A stretch of 64,000 bases of DNA from Dryas octopetala (taxonomy: Eukaryota > Streptophyta > Magnoliopsida > Rosales > Rosaceae): NCBI GenBank assembly GCA_963921425.1, contig OY992839.1, forward strand, positions 1,118,501 through 1,182,500, in the 5' to 3' direction. The position numbers and the translations under genes are program-made. The notes beneath the pieces were generated by a model, which made no database searches, was not told the DNA's origin, and saw only the letters and a list, made by a program, of their open reading frames with translations. Of this stretch, positions 19,968 through 31,977 are shown one piece after another. Positions within the stretch are counted from its first letter, which is position 1; each line of letters opens with the position of its first letter.

Positions 19968-22682
19968 CTACAAGCTTCTTGCTTCAAATAGAGCACAACT
20001 GTGAGACTTCATTTCATAAGCAAAAGAACCTACCATTTGCTCCACGACAGGCTCACCATCAATTGAGAAAAACCCTGGAAATGGAAGAGCCGTGTCAACC
20101 AAACGGTACCATGCCATACCCTCTGGGGGCGGAGGTAGAATAACGGTCTCTGCATGATCAGCTGCACTTAAGGCAACAAACAAGTCACCCCTTAAATCAG
20201 CCTTTTCATCTCCTGGTTGGTTCACTTCATCATTGTCGGCCTTCAATCTCATGGAAAGAAATTTGCATAATGGGTCTTCCCATCTAGGAGAAGATTGGTC
20301 ACTTCCATACCAGTCAATATTTTCTTCTTTCAGGAAGCTCCTCTTCTGAAGAAGGTCGCTGCGCCTCACCCTAAATGAGCTTAAAAATGCGATAAATTTT
20401 GTGGTTTGAGTAGCAAAACCTGTTCCCTGTGCATTCCAATCAAAAGCTTTTCTATCCCTGTATGCAGGCGAACCACCTGAAGATTGTCCACACTCATCTC
20501 CCATGTTAAGAACAGGAACACCCAGTGAAACATACAAGATGAAGAGAAAATTACGGATTTGTTTAAGTCGTCTTTCTAGTACAGCAGTTTTATTTGTAGG
20601 CCCTTCTTCCCCACAATTCCAACTCAGTTGTGAAGCTAACTCAGTACCACTGAAACTAACAAGGTCCACTAGAGGAAGTCCAGAATTCCTGGATATAAAA
20701 TTGAAAGAGAATGCTGGACCTCGTCCATCTGAAAAGATGTCCCCATTCCCACAAAGCCGCGTAGCAAGATCACTAAGAAGACCCTCACCCCTCAAAAAGT
20801 TTCTTACATCATTACAGAATTTTGTATTCACTTCTGCCCATCTCTTCCAATGAGGAAAATGAGTTTCCTTTGGTACCATGTCATGAGGAAAACGAGTTTC
20901 CTTTGGTATCATGTCATGAGCGGAACGGGTTTTCTTTGGTACCATGTCATGAGGGTCCCAGTAGTCTGCAATGATCTTGGTCTTCGACAGTAGTGGATCA
21001 AAAGCAATTGCTTCGACCAAAGGCGGGCGAGATAAGTATTCACCATCAAACCCCCGCAACAGAGATGATGCATTTATGAAACAAAAACCATCAATGTGAA
21101 ACTCAGTCACCCAGTACCGAAGACTATCCATTACCATTTGTTGCACAATAGGATAGTTACAATTCAAAGCATTTCTTGCTTTCAAATTCTCAACCCCATT
21201 TACATGATAATAAGATGAGATATTGATTCCTTGCAGTGCTTCAACCTCAGCAGTATGGGTGAAAACAACTTCCAGCAGGACCTCTATACCCTTGGCATGA
21301 AATTTTTTCACCATCTCTTTCATAGAGTTGATAGCTGATACAGGATCTCCAGAAGGTCCAAAACAATTCATTGGGGAAAAGAAATGGCAAGGGAAATATG
21401 GACCTTTTTGCTCATCAAATGGGAAAATGGGCTCGAATAAAACTGCATTCATACCCAGATCTTTAAAATGTTCCAACTTCTCTGTCAAACCAGAAAAGGT
21501 GCCTGCTATATCAGTTGGTAGCTGACTAGACTTGTGCTCGGTAAACCGTTTCACATTCAACCGATAAACCACTAGTTTTTCCATTGGTAAGTCAGGACGA
21601 ACATCACCACCCCAGTCAAAAGTAGGTTCCTTGCATAGTCTTCCAAGATACTTCAACCCTGCTTCATGATTATTAGGAACAAATTTCGCAATGATCCTGG
21701 CATATGGATCCAGAAGAACATTCCCTCCATCAAATTTATTCTTGCTTCTCAGCAGATGGGTCCCCCTAAACCTATAACCATAGCTCACAAAAGTCCATGG
21801 ACTTTCAAATGATGCATGCCAAATGTCACCTGATCGATTGACATATGGATCTAGATCAAGCTCCAAATCAGGTTTCTCAGCTGTGGTGTCATCATACAAG
21901 CATAAAACCACACTTTCTGCATTTCTTGAAAAAATGGCAAAGTTCATGGTACCATCACTAGAAAAGGAGAGACCCAATGGAGCAGGATAACCTCGACCAA
22001 AACCAACTGGGACACAGAAATTTGTCTTCCTATGACTTCTTATTTCCAAGCCACTCATATTAGCATCTGCCAGAGATTTCAAAATAAATGAGAGATAGAA
22101 GGGGATTTGTTTAGCCACAAACTCCAATTCAAGAGTAAACCTGCCAGAAGAAGTCTGTATGAATGGGCTTTCGAGGGTGGTAGTTTTGTCATCTTGGGTT
22201 GAACTTTTAGAGTCCAAAGGCAATAAACTGGATGAATCAGATCGATACATGCCCCAACTAAGTACTAGTCTGTTATCACTGCTAGACAGTTGTAATGATG
22301 AAACTTCAATATACACATTGTATTTGACATTTTTCTTTCTGACAATGACATTTACTAGATCTTCATTCTCTGTCCTAAATAGATAAGTTGATAACTTGTC
22401 TGTTTCTTCAGTTTCAGTACCAATGGAGAATGTTTTCTCCATTGGCTCAATAGAAACTCGTGACTTAGCATACACTTTCAAGTTACTATCCCGAGGGGAA
22501 TATTTTGTGATATTTTGCACAACTTCTTGAAAAACTAGTTTTCTTTCTGCACCCAAATTTACAAAACCGCGAACAAATCTATTGCTGTCTCTAAAATGAG
22601 TAGCTGTCAGCTTAGACGATTCAGTGGTTCCACAGCTCAAACAAGAACCCTGTATTACAGTTGACAGTGGAAGAGTTGCCAT
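19968..22682 (-). CDS. ISA2: Isoamylase-type starch debranching enzyme 2 (non-catalytic ISA2), chloroplast
   Basis: Single 904-residue reading frame; ISA2 genes are typically intronless in the coding region. The N-terminus is plastid-leader-like. A CBM48-like region follows around residues 220-340 (GYPAPLGLSFSSDGTMNFAIFS, then VSYGYRFRG), and then a GH13 barrel. Catalytic signatures are degenerate as expected for ISA2: HIDGFCFINAS replaces the usual GFRFDLAS nucleophile segment, and IIADYWD replaces the AEPWD acid/base segment. The C-terminal barrel keeps GVPVLNMGDECGQSSGGSP and RRSDLL. ISA2 is the regulatory partner of ISA1 in the hetero-oligomer that trims amylopectin in plastids. Oddity: an 11-residue unit, HDMVPKETRFP-like, occurs three times in tandem at residues 578-610, just after ADYWD. 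Confidence 0.94.
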   Translation of the reverse strand: MATLPLSTVIQGSCLSCGTTESSKLTATHFRDSNRFVRGFVNLGAERKLVFQEVVQNITKYSPRDSNLKVYAKSRVSIEPMEKTFSIGTETEETDKLSTYLFRTENEDLVNVIVRKKNVKYNVYIEVSSLQLSSSDNRLVLSWGMYRSDSSSLLPLDSKSSTQDDKTTTLESPFIQTSSGRFTLELEFVAKQIPFYLSFILKSLADANMSGLEIRSHRKTNFCVPVGFGRGYPAPLGLSFSSDGTMNFAIFSRNAESVVLCLYDDTTAEKPDLELDLDPYVNRSGDIWHASFESPWTFVSYGYRFRGTHLLRSKNKFDGGNVLLDPYARIIAKFVPNNHEAGLKYLGRLCKEPTFDWGGDVRPDLPMEKLVVYRLNVKRFTEHKSSQLPTDIAGTFSGLTEKLEHFKDLGMNAVLFEPIFPFDEQKGPYFPCHFFSPMNCFGPSGDPVSAINSMKEMVKKFHAKGIEVLLEVVFTHTAEVEALQGINISSYYHVNGVENLKARNALNCNYPIVQQMVMDSLRYWVTEFHIDGFCFINASSLLRGFDGEYLSRPPLVEAIAFDPLLSKTKIIADYWDPHDMVPKKTRSAHDMIPKETRFPHDMVPKETHFPHWKRWAEVNTKFCNDVRNFLRGEGLLSDLATRLCGNGDIFSDGRGPAFSFNFISRNSGLPLVDLVSFSGTELASQLSWNCGEEGPTNKTAVLERRLKQIRNFLFILYVSLGVPVLNMGDECGQSSGGSPAYRDRKAFDWNAQGTGFATQTTKFIAFLSSFRVRRSDLLQKRSFLKEENIDWYGSDQSSPRWEDPLCKFLSMRLKADNDEVNQPGDEKADLRGDLFVALSAADHAETVILPPPPEGMAWYRLVDTALPFPGFFSIDGEPVVEQMVGSFAYEMKSHSCALFEARSL
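20852..20950 (-). repeat. 33-bp tandem repeat x3 inside ISA2
   Basis: Three in-frame 33-bp units at 20852-20884, 20885-20917 and 20918-20950, each ending GGTACCATGTCAT or GGTATCATGTCAT on the plus strand. They encode HDMVPKKTRSA, HDMIPKETRFP and HDMVPKETHFP, so the frame is preserved. Confidence 0.92.
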
Positions 22683-23345
22683 CTACAGTTGCAAAGGTGG
22701 AGAATCCCAAACCAGATAGCAGAGTCAAACCCTTGCAAGCCAGAAGATCTCCCTACTCAAATGCAAACGAGTGTTCTGTTCCAAAGAAGTATATTAATTT
22801 TTCATTAATTGTAGACGAATTTGCTAAATCTCCCTAATATTGGATCCTAGCAAATCATTATCTCAGGTGTAATTAAAATGAACATAACCATGATGCAGAA
22901 GCATGACCAAACTTAAATCACTGGCATTGGATAAAAAAGCTTCAGTTTCATGCTGTAACATACAATTGCAAAGACAACATTTGAAAGATAAGCCTATCCA
23001 ACCAATGAAAGAATAGAATCCATGACAACATTGACATGGTCATCAATAATCAACAACTATGTGAATCAAGAAAAGATGACAAACCCAGTTTTCAATTGAG
23101 AAAATCTAGATGGTGTTCATTATGCAAATGTAAATTATCAAAATCTACCCAATATCAAGTACACCATCAGCTAAGCAATGAAACAAAACTCACAAACACT
23201 AAAATTGAATAATACCCAATTAAAACAATAATATCAAAACGCCAAAATATGTGAATGACTCAAACACAACAAAATGAGAGGTATTGAACTTACATCATTG
23301 GGTTTGCTCGGTCAAAATCAGACTGATGCACCAGAAATGATCATG
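22683..23345 (-). other. ISA2 5' leader with probable 5'UTR intron
   Basis: On the minus strand a good donor (GAT|GTAAGT) lies at 23293-23288, and an acceptor (CTGTAG) abuts the ATG directly at 22683-22684. This suggests a roughly 610-bp 5'UTR intron ending exactly at the start codon. No long open frame inside; predicted from consensus only. Confidence 0.5.
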
Positions 23346-24711
23346 GAAAAACAGAGAGAGTGAGACCCATATAGGTGGAGAGGACGACAAAAGAGTAGAG
23401 TGGTTTGGGCTGTCGTCTTATGGAATGTTATCGCATTTGACTTTTGAGGACCGCACAACGCAGCAAAGCTGATCGAGATAGAAGAGCTTGAATTGATGGC
23501 TTGGCAAAGAGCTTGAATTGTTCTTATAGAAACTCCATAGAATGCTCGATCTTGGCCGTTCGATTTTAGCTACAATTTTAAAGTTTTTTTGTTTGAAGAA
23601 GTACAGGTAAAGATTTCAACTTTTTTTTTTGGTCTGAGAAAAAAAAGGACTCGGATCATTTTCTTTATTTCTTTCTCCTCGTTTTCCTCCTTATCCTCGA
23701 AATTCAATCTCAACCATTTAATTTCATTTTAAATTAAGAAAATATTATTTTACATAAATAAACTCTTATTTTCTCAATTAAAAATTCTTAATCATTAAAT
23801 ATGATTCCAACTCGAGCCGTTTACAAACTACTAAAGATTAATCTAATGGGATTAGCTTTGTGATAAACAATGATATCATATGAATATATGATAAATAAAT
23901 TAGAATTATAATAAGTCAGAAATTTGATATTCTTTAATATAATAAAATAAAAAAGATTAAAGAAGAATCTCCTTTGTGGCCCCTTTATGGCATTTTATAA
24001 GTTATCTTCTGAACAAAAAAGAATTTTTAATTGTAACATTGTACCATTTTTTCTTCTTTGATTAAACAATAATTTGTCTTATTAACAACCACAGACCACT
24101 TCTACACTGGTTTTGCATCACTAGGACAACTGAGGCTGAGCTGATTGTAAATGAAAAAGAAACTCATGTTACAACATAGAAATAGGCTGCATCAGGCACT
24201 GCATATATTGATGTTTACTGACATTTCCTTTTGGACTTGTGTAGGCGTCTGCAATGTTCATTTTTCAGGGAATCAAAATACTTGCTACCTCTTCTCAATG
24301 CTGATTTGGAGCCTCCCTGAAGGACCAAACATTCATACACAAATTAATAAAAGTAAAAAAGGCAAAAGTTCATGATTGGAACAAAACTGTCATAAAAGAG
24401 ATACTAGATTGAAGGGCATGCCCCAATTGCCAAATTGTCTGGTAGAAATTTCAGCATGGAAACAAAGCAAGCCTATATAACTTTGATTAAGAGGTTAGGA
24501 GAGTTTCATAGCATAGTTGCTGCCATTTCTCCTTGAGGGTATAGTCTGTAAATTCACTTTCTCATTTTTAACAGTAAGTTCCTGAGCAATGATTTTCTAA
24601 TTTGTATCTTCCCTACTATGAATGATCCCAGTGCGTTTACAAGAACAAGTTGGAAATAGAGAACTAACATTTGAAAGGAAAGACTAGAAGAACAACAGCT
24701 TTCCTAAGATC
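23346..24711. other. ISA2 promoter region and 3' flank of the CSC1-like gene
   Basis: AT-rich with short poly-T tracts. The left part (about 23.35-24.1 kb) would be the ISA2 promoter; the right part is the CSC1-like 3' untranslated region. No coding exon recognised. Confidence 0.45.
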
Positions 24712-27700
24712 TCACATAGAATGAGCTTCAGAGCTGGCCTCAGATTCCTGCTTACTAGCCGCTTGAGACGTCCTCTTTGTAGGAACAAGAGGACTATCTT
24801 CTTCATCAATGCTGTCTTCTGGTTTATGAAACTCCCCTGAATTGAAGACGGGATGTACGTAAGCTTCCTTAAGATAGGCCATCAAATTCAGAGTTGGCTC
24901 AGTAGCCCGTTCAACTGTATCCTTCACCATTGCATCCTGTTGAACAACAATTGAGAATATGTACAATAATTAATGAAAAGTAAGCATATAATGTGCACTC
25001 CATTAGGTGTCATAGACTGAGGCAATTCATTTTGTCATCTTTTTTTATGATCTCAAATTCGATGATTGTTAAGATCATATTTAAGAATGGTCCACTGATT
25101 CTATGTAAGTCAAATGGCACCAAAAGAAAAAGGGATCATCCAGCCCTGACTAGTATGGGAAAGGCTTGTTTAAGAATATATCCAAAAACTTTGAGTAGCT
25201 TGAATGAAGTTGTCTATACAGTACTGCACCATAAGTAAATGTATAAGTAAAGCTCCTTGTACTGGAAACTTTAACCTAACCTGTAATGGAAATTTCACGA
25301 ATGCTGATTCAAAACGCCCCTTGCAGACTCTATGGAACCAGATTGTCAAAATAGGTTGTCCAACAAGAATTATTGTTGATCGTGAAACGCCTAATGTGCT
25401 AAATAGTCCCATTAGAAGAATTTGGGCTATGATTAGGCCAATAATTACACGCAGATGCACATGTGGCCAGAAGGCTGCCCCACTCTCATATTTCTGGTCA
25501 TAGACATTAATAATCTGGAAACGAGGGGAAAAAAACCATTAGTACCATCAAACAATGAGATAACTGGATGATGTTAGGCTATAATTTCTAGTATGACTGA
25601 GACGGTGGGACTACAAGATAGTTTGGATATATATGTTGTGAGAAGCCTTTTTGCAACTGTAAAACCGAGCTTAATTATAATATGTAAAACGAATGAACTG
25701 TACTGGATTTGTCTCCAGAAAAAGGCCTTCATGGAAATTCATATAATAGAACTATGACATAGTATTGAAAGCAACAGCTAATCAATATGCTAAAAGAAAT
25801 ATGAACTTGATCAAATAGTGTTGCTTTTGCAAGGAACCAATTTCTTTATTTTCTTGTTTATTATTCAGGGTGGGTGGAATTGAAGATCAAGTTTGTATCA
25901 GGTACAGTCATTTGGAGACAGAGAACGTTAAACATGTATGCCTGCATACACAGACATTTCTATAGAAAAGAACACTACAGTTTGTAAGGGCAAAAAAGCA
26001 AGGGTATTCATAAGGAATTATGACCATAATTAAATTCCAGTTAGAGCTAACATGCATTGACTCCTAATCAACATTTGTTTGCTTAATAACTTATTTGATT
26101 TTTCCGCATCCCTGGTTCTACTTTACATACGTACATATGTAAAAACATTAAAGAACACTGATAGTATTAGCTAACGCACCTGATGACGGAAAACCATGTA
26201 GGAAAAAGCGAAGAAGATAAGAATAAAAGGAAGAAGTATAGGTGTGACAACAGAATACACAAGCCCCAGCAAAATATACAACTGTGTCCTAGGTTCATTT
26301 GTAGCAAAGTTCAAGGAACCCGGATCCATTGCCTCCTCCCTATCTTGTTCTGTCTTCACCAAAAATGTGTTCTTAAGGTGGTATAAAGCGAATGGAACCA
26401 ATCTGAGGATTTCTGCCGCAACTCCACTCCAACCATCAACCATGACATAAGTGATGAAGAATGTGCCTTTCATTGGGATGGACCTCCCAATAGTTTGTGT
26501 GAATCTGCAGAAGCAGCAGTATGGTTCCTGTCAGATTATTTCATCATCAATAAAAAAAATTTGAAAATTCCAAGTCTAGATCCAAAAATGAAAATTTCAA
26601 AATTGCTGCTAAGTTGTGAAAAATTATCGAGCTTGTTGCATAAGAAAAGAAACACCAGAAAGAAACCTAGGGATCCAAAGGGCAGACAAGATGTATGATT
26701 ACTGCTTATTAAAAACTATTGTTTGTTACTAATACAAGAGATTATAGCATACCAAAAGACAAATTCTACAGAGACAAACAACTCTGCAATTTGGATAGAC
26801 AAAGGGAGAAAAAGGAAATAATATAAATGGCTTGATGAAAGAAAATCAATAATTTTTAGGTCATGTGCATGAGTTCAGGCACGAGAAAATTTCAACATAG
26901 TTGAGCTCAGCTGCACAATTTGGAAGTTATATGATGTATATGTCAACATATTAGTACTACTACTGTGCCTTTCTTCCTAATATGTTAGCTGGAAAGAGTT
27001 ACACATAATTACTCTGTTGCGGGCTCATTCATAAATTGCTCAAGCTGCTGAAGTGCTGTTCCTGTAATAATACTTCCAAGAAACACATTGATAAGTATGA
27101 ACAAGTGATACTTCGCAGCAGATCTCCTATCCAGAGATGAGAGTGACGTAAAACCCTCTACCTTGGACATAAGCATTAGAATCGTTGGAAGTATAGCAAG
27201 GAATATCTTTAATGCAATGCCTGGAAGAAATCCTTGGATGACAGACTTAACAGTATCTCTGGAAACAAAAGTGGGGGAGGAATTAAAAACTTTATTATTA
27301 GTCCATATAATAACACAGAAGAAATCAATAATATGAAATAGGCACACACTTCTCTATTATTGGCTTCAAGAAAGGAAGGGCCTTCTCAATCGACTCAATG
27401 TTAGCTAGAGATTGGACGAATGCTATTGGAATCATAAAGAAGAAAGTAAGGAAAAAAAAAGCAATGCCCATGAGCAGTTTTCGCACATTAAGTTCAACAT
27501 ATGGAATTGCAAGATTGCTCCAAAAGATGTCACGTGGCTCAGGAGCCCACTCCGTCAACCAGATGGTAGAATTACTTGACTGCTGAGTTTGAGCACATAC
27601 AGCTGCCCCCCATCGAGTTTTGAATGAAACAAATGCTGCAGGCATTATGGCACTAGGATCATTTGCAACCCTTTCTCTTTCTTTTTTTTCCTGCATGAAA

Positions 27701-30215
27701 GCTTCATCATTATGCATCTCGAAAGGACACACAAAACATCTCAAACACTCTTACAGATTATTTCCCATTCATTTTTAGGAAGAACAGGAAAGTCTGGCTA
27801 CAGGTGCTAGTATTGGCATTGGATATAGCTTAATTAGCTAGCATATGAAAACATAGCATTATCATACAAAAGATCTTTGGAAAAACAAGCATAGAAAGAA
27901 CAAAATGATAACATTGATCAATACTCACTTCTTCGCTCAACTTCTCAATCTGTTCGGTGTAGTAGCCAATTGCATCCACTTTCTCTCCCCACAGACCCAA
28001 GAAACCTGTCTAATGGGATATGAGATGGTGAACTCAACAGAGACAAATCATTATCAAGTGGTACTCTCAATAAGAAAGATATGTATTAGCAAACAGAAAC
28101 GTGATTGTACAGAGATCAGATATCAAGTAAAGAGAGAAACCTTTGTCATAGGCCTTGTCTTTGGATTTCTCTCATACTTATTTTGGTAGTAAACAAGCCA
28201 ATTGTTCGTACTCTTCTTTGTTGAGACCAAACTTGCAAGCTTATTTGCATTGTATACAACCTACAAATATTTTAAAAAATAAAAGCAATAATGAAGTTAT
28301 TGTAACAATGAAAACTTATTGCAGCTACAATACAAACATGACATCTTTGTTTTCAAAAGTGACTCCTGAATGTCAGTTTATAATGTTACCATATGTTCTT
28401 TAAAAAATTTCACCATTATATCCTCTGATTCCTTCACCAGTAAAACTAATAAAAATTAAAAAATAAAGTTAATATGTCCGCATACTTGATGTGTAAGATA
28501 GTGATCAGGATGGTTCACGCAAAAGAAATGTTCAATATGCTCACTGACGGATTCATCGCGATCTGGGGGTACATTCCTCACAAGAACCTGTTAGGGACAT
28601 AGGATCAGTACATCAAAAGCAAGCTAAAATCTAATATAGCTATGAGTAAGCATTTTCTACTGGTGGAGTAACAAATGCACATGCATTCATGAAACATATT
28701 GCTTTCACACAAGAACTGGAAGAGATTATACTGCATTCCTTAACAACTTATGCATTTGGTGTCCAATGGTTGTCTAACATGGTATCAGACCTTTGGTTGC
28801 AAGAGGTCTTCAGTTTGAACCCCCAATCACCAATCCCAACTTCTTTGTTGATTTACAAGGTGTAGGGTGGGTCTGCATCTATATGTTTCTCTCTCTCCAT
28901 GTGCATGATGTGGTTGCACATGAAGAAGTGTGTTAGTTTGATGTAGCTTGTTTGCTATCATTCTCTAAAAACTTAAGATTTTATGGTCTTTCTAACAAAA
29001 CTGACCCACTCAAGTGCATCAATGATATGCATTAGCTTTCACACAAGAACTGGAAGAGATTATACTGCCAGACATGTGTTAGATAGTCAAATACTCAGGG
29101 CATAATAAAAGCAGACCACCATGTAGATGCCCTCACCGTAAATTGATCTGGACGACGTTTTTCAGCTGCTAAAAATGCAAGCCTTTTAGTAGCCATTGAC
29201 TTGTATTCATGGTATAAAACAAAGCACGTCCAAAAGGTGAAGACATATGACATTACAAGATGTGCCCAGAACCTAGAAGACAAATAAAATTTTCACTGGA
29301 AAGTATGAACACATCATGTTAACAGAACATAAGAACAAATCACTACATAAACTTGAAGAGAAAATACATATATATATATATATAAATTCAATTTCTCAGC
29401 ACAAAAAAAAAAAAACCATGATATCAGTAATAGCCCAGAAGAAAACATGGGAAAGAAAAACAAAAGGTATCAATTGAAAAATAATAATAATAATAATAAT
29501 AACAACTCACTTAGGCGATCCAGTAGGAACATTGGATATTGAGAGTTTATCTATATCGCTGAATGCTACTTCATGGACCTTTTCCAGCGTCTGGCTCGAA
29601 ATATTGACAGGCACCAAAACAACAAGCGCCAGCAAAGTTATGGGCATGAATATCTTCAAGCTGCATGATCATATATATATGAGCATCATTAAGTAAATCA
29701 TATATTTACCAAGTGTTTCCAAAAACATGTAATAACAAATTATCAATATGTTTAACACAATCTGTATGCGATCATAGAAATTGGCAATGAGCGGAGATGC
29801 CGAAGACTTTATATTTTATCATGCAAAACTTTATTTCGCCGTGGCATTGTCTCTCTACAAATTAACAACAAGTAGATCAATTTATTAATGAAGTTAGTTA
29901 CCCAAGTACATAAATCCGAATATATGCAGCTGAATCGAGGCCTGCATGATCAATAAGCTCGGGTTCGGGCATCTTCAATGCTGCAGGCATCCAATTGAGG
30001 AACTTGAGGTACGGTTTGACATCCAAGTTGACAAATTTATTGACATAAGCCCCAGAACTTGTTGGGCTTCCTCTGATCCCCTTTAGATACCATTTGGGGA
30101 AGTAGACTCTGTCGTTAAAGGGTTGAAGTCGCAGCAGAGCAAATGCCACAAGAAAGCCCAATGCAGTCAAGATATTGATAGCTGCTGATACCATGATGTC
30201 ATTGAAATTCGCCAT
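24712..30215 (-). CDS. CSC1-like hyperosmolality-gated calcium channel (OSCA1 clade)
   Basis: Eleven exons in transcript order: 30215-29902, 29660-29511, 29272-29137, 28587-28486, 28260-28141, 28009-27929, about 27690-27350, 27258-27013, 26504-26180, 25514-25281 and 24936-24712. The sum is 2,274 nt (757 residues), matching OSCA1 proteins in length. Landmarks: MANFNDIMVSAAINILTA with LRLQPFNDRVYFPKWYLKG (first membrane segment); FWAHLVMSYVFTFWTCFVLYHEY; RRPDQFTVLVRNVPPD, the start of the cytosolic RRM-like domain; MPAAFVSFKTRW; then the multi-helix DUF221/TMEM16-fold pore region (FFFLTFFFMIPIAFVQSLANIE, MSKVEGF, ITYVMVDGW, LLGLVYSVVTPILLPF). The tail is acidic and Ser-rich. These plasma-membrane channels carry osmotic or mechanical calcium currents. 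The acceptor of exon 7 is the least certain boundary. The exact paralogue is not assigned. Confidence 0.93.
28735..29034. mobile_element. SINE-like insertion in a CSC1-like intron
   Basis: A 300-bp segment flanked by two identical 34-bp direct repeats (28701-28734 and 29035-29068; core ACACAAGAACTGGAAGAG). Inside is a tRNA-like stretch, TGGTATCAGACC then AGTTTGAACCCCC (28780-28830), resembling Pol III box A/B spacing. This suggests a target-primed retroposon with a long target duplication. Strand and exact family are unknown; a simple local duplication is the alternative. Confidence 0.5.
29372..29502. repeat. Simple repeats in CSC1-like intron 2: (TA)n, poly-A, (AAT)n
   Basis: TATATATATATATA at about 29371-29384, a poly-A run at about 29403-29415, and about seven AAT units at 29481-29502, all between coding exons. 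Confidence 0.85.
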
Positions 30216-30682
30216 TTCTGATATTCAAGCTGCTCATATACCTCCTGATCATAAGTTACATTCAAATGGGCAATGTGGGTTATCAATTTCGCGCCGAACA
30301 AAATCAAATGCAACCATTTTTGTGATTCTAAAGATGAATGTGTGTAATGGGAAAAAAAAAATTGAAAATTTCAGTGGAAGAAGACAGAGCAAACAGAGGA
30401 ATTGCATGACAAACCAATGTGCCTTGGGCGTCGTGGCTGAAATCGAATTCAGTGGAAGAGAGAATGAAATTGACGATGAGATTATGCGGAGAACGAAAAT
30501 TTGGAAAGAGAAAGAAATTGGGATCGTGTTTTGTTAAATGTTTGGGAATGTGAAGCAGAATAGAAAGCGGTTGGTGGCGGCAACAAGCTCGGAGACATGT
30601 TTGGCCTCGCTGCACTCACGCTTGCAACGTTACCACGATATTTGAATCTGTTCTTTGACCAAATTGCCCTTGTATTACTTTA

Positions 30683-30712
<30 letters not shown>
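30216..30712 (-). other. CSC1-like upstream region
   Basis: Presumed 5' leader and proximal promoter of the CSC1-like gene, ending in poly-A and a (TA)n run that abuts a foldback element. No open frame of interest. Confidence 0.45.
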
Positions 30713-30713
<1 letters not shown>

Positions 30714-31164
30714 GGCTCATTCTCTTGAGGTATACCTCAACTTATTTATGTTGAGGTATACCTCAACTTATTTATATTGAGGTATGACTTTGTTGGGGCC
30801 CACATGAGTCGTTTTGTGTCGATCTGAACCGTTCGCAAGGATCATCTTCTTTGATAGATCATCATTGTAAAAAATTAGCCAAATCGGAAATCATTTACCT
30901 ATCTAACTTTGATAAAACAAATAAACGGTTTCATCGAAAATATTTGGTTCATCCATTTATTTGATCAAAGTTAGATAGGCAAATAATTTCCGATTTGGCT
31001 AATTTTTTGCAAGGATGATCTATCAAAGAAGATGATCCTTGCGAACGGTTCGGATCGACACAAAATGACTCATGTGAGCCCCAACAAGGTCATATCTCAA
31101 TATAAATAAGTTGAAGTATACCTCAACATAAATAAGTTGAGGTATACCTCAACAGAAGGAGCCT
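30713..31164. mobile_element. Foldback MITE with near-perfect 200-bp arms
   Basis: 452 bp starting AGGCTCATTCT and ending with the near reverse complement AGAAGGAGCCT. The arms pair almost completely: GAGGTATACCTCAACTTATT, GGCCCACATGAGTC, CGTTCGCAAGGATCATC, ATTAGCCAAATCGGAAAT and ATCTAACTTTGAT all recur inverted, leaving a loop near 30900-30960. It sits in (TA)n on both sides, so the target may be TA. No coding capacity. Confidence 0.85.
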
Positions 31165-31165
31165 G

Positions 31166-31196
<31 letters not shown>

Positions 31197-31307
31197 ATTA
31201 AGAGAAAATTAAGACATAATTGAAGTATTCCTCAAGAAAATTAAGACAATGTCTAAAAAATGGTAAAGTCATATTTGTTAAGAAGGGTCATGTCTACCTT
31301 CTCCACC

Positions 31308-31626
31308 AATTTCTCTTTTATTATTCTCATTCCGTTATTTTAATGATCAGAATCGTTTATTTTTTAAATTATTTTTAAAAAATAATTTCTGTAAAAAATT
31401 ATTTAAATCAAAAATTGTTTGATCATGTAATCGTTATCAAATAAATAAACGGTGAACAAAATTGTTATTAAAAGCGTCTGTTTATATGATTACAATTACA
31501 TAACCAAACGATTTCCGATTTGATTAAATTTTTGTAGAAATGTTCTTCATAAAATGATTTTAAAAATAAACAGATTCCAATCATAAAAATACATTGTAAA
31601 ATAAAAATAATAAAAGAGAATATCGA
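31308..31626. mobile_element. Degenerate foldback element
   Basis: Imperfect inverted repeat. TCTCTTTTATTATTCTCATT and ATGATCAGAATCGTTTATTT on the left match the reverse complement of about 31565-31622. AT-rich, no open frame. Confidence 0.55.
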
Positions 31627-31977
31627 TGTAAAAGATAAATTGAAATTGAAAAATATGAATAGCATTGCCTCCTTGAGAATAATAAAGAAGTGGGATAAGG
31701 TTAGGGTCTAGATGGTTATGGACTTATGGGTAAATTAGAACATCGGTGGCTAAGAAAGTAAAATTGAGATCAAATGGTCATTAGACCAAATGATTATTAA
31801 CTTTGTTAATTGTAATTTTTAATGAGGTTGTCATCGCTCGATCACTTCCTTTTCCACTAAGTGATTGCTTAGGGACCTTAGCGTACGATCTGGGCTGTTT
31901 CCCTCTCGACTTTGGATCTTAGCACCTCAAAAGTTTGTCTGTACAAACGATCTAGGCCTGTATTTCGGAGTTTTCCT

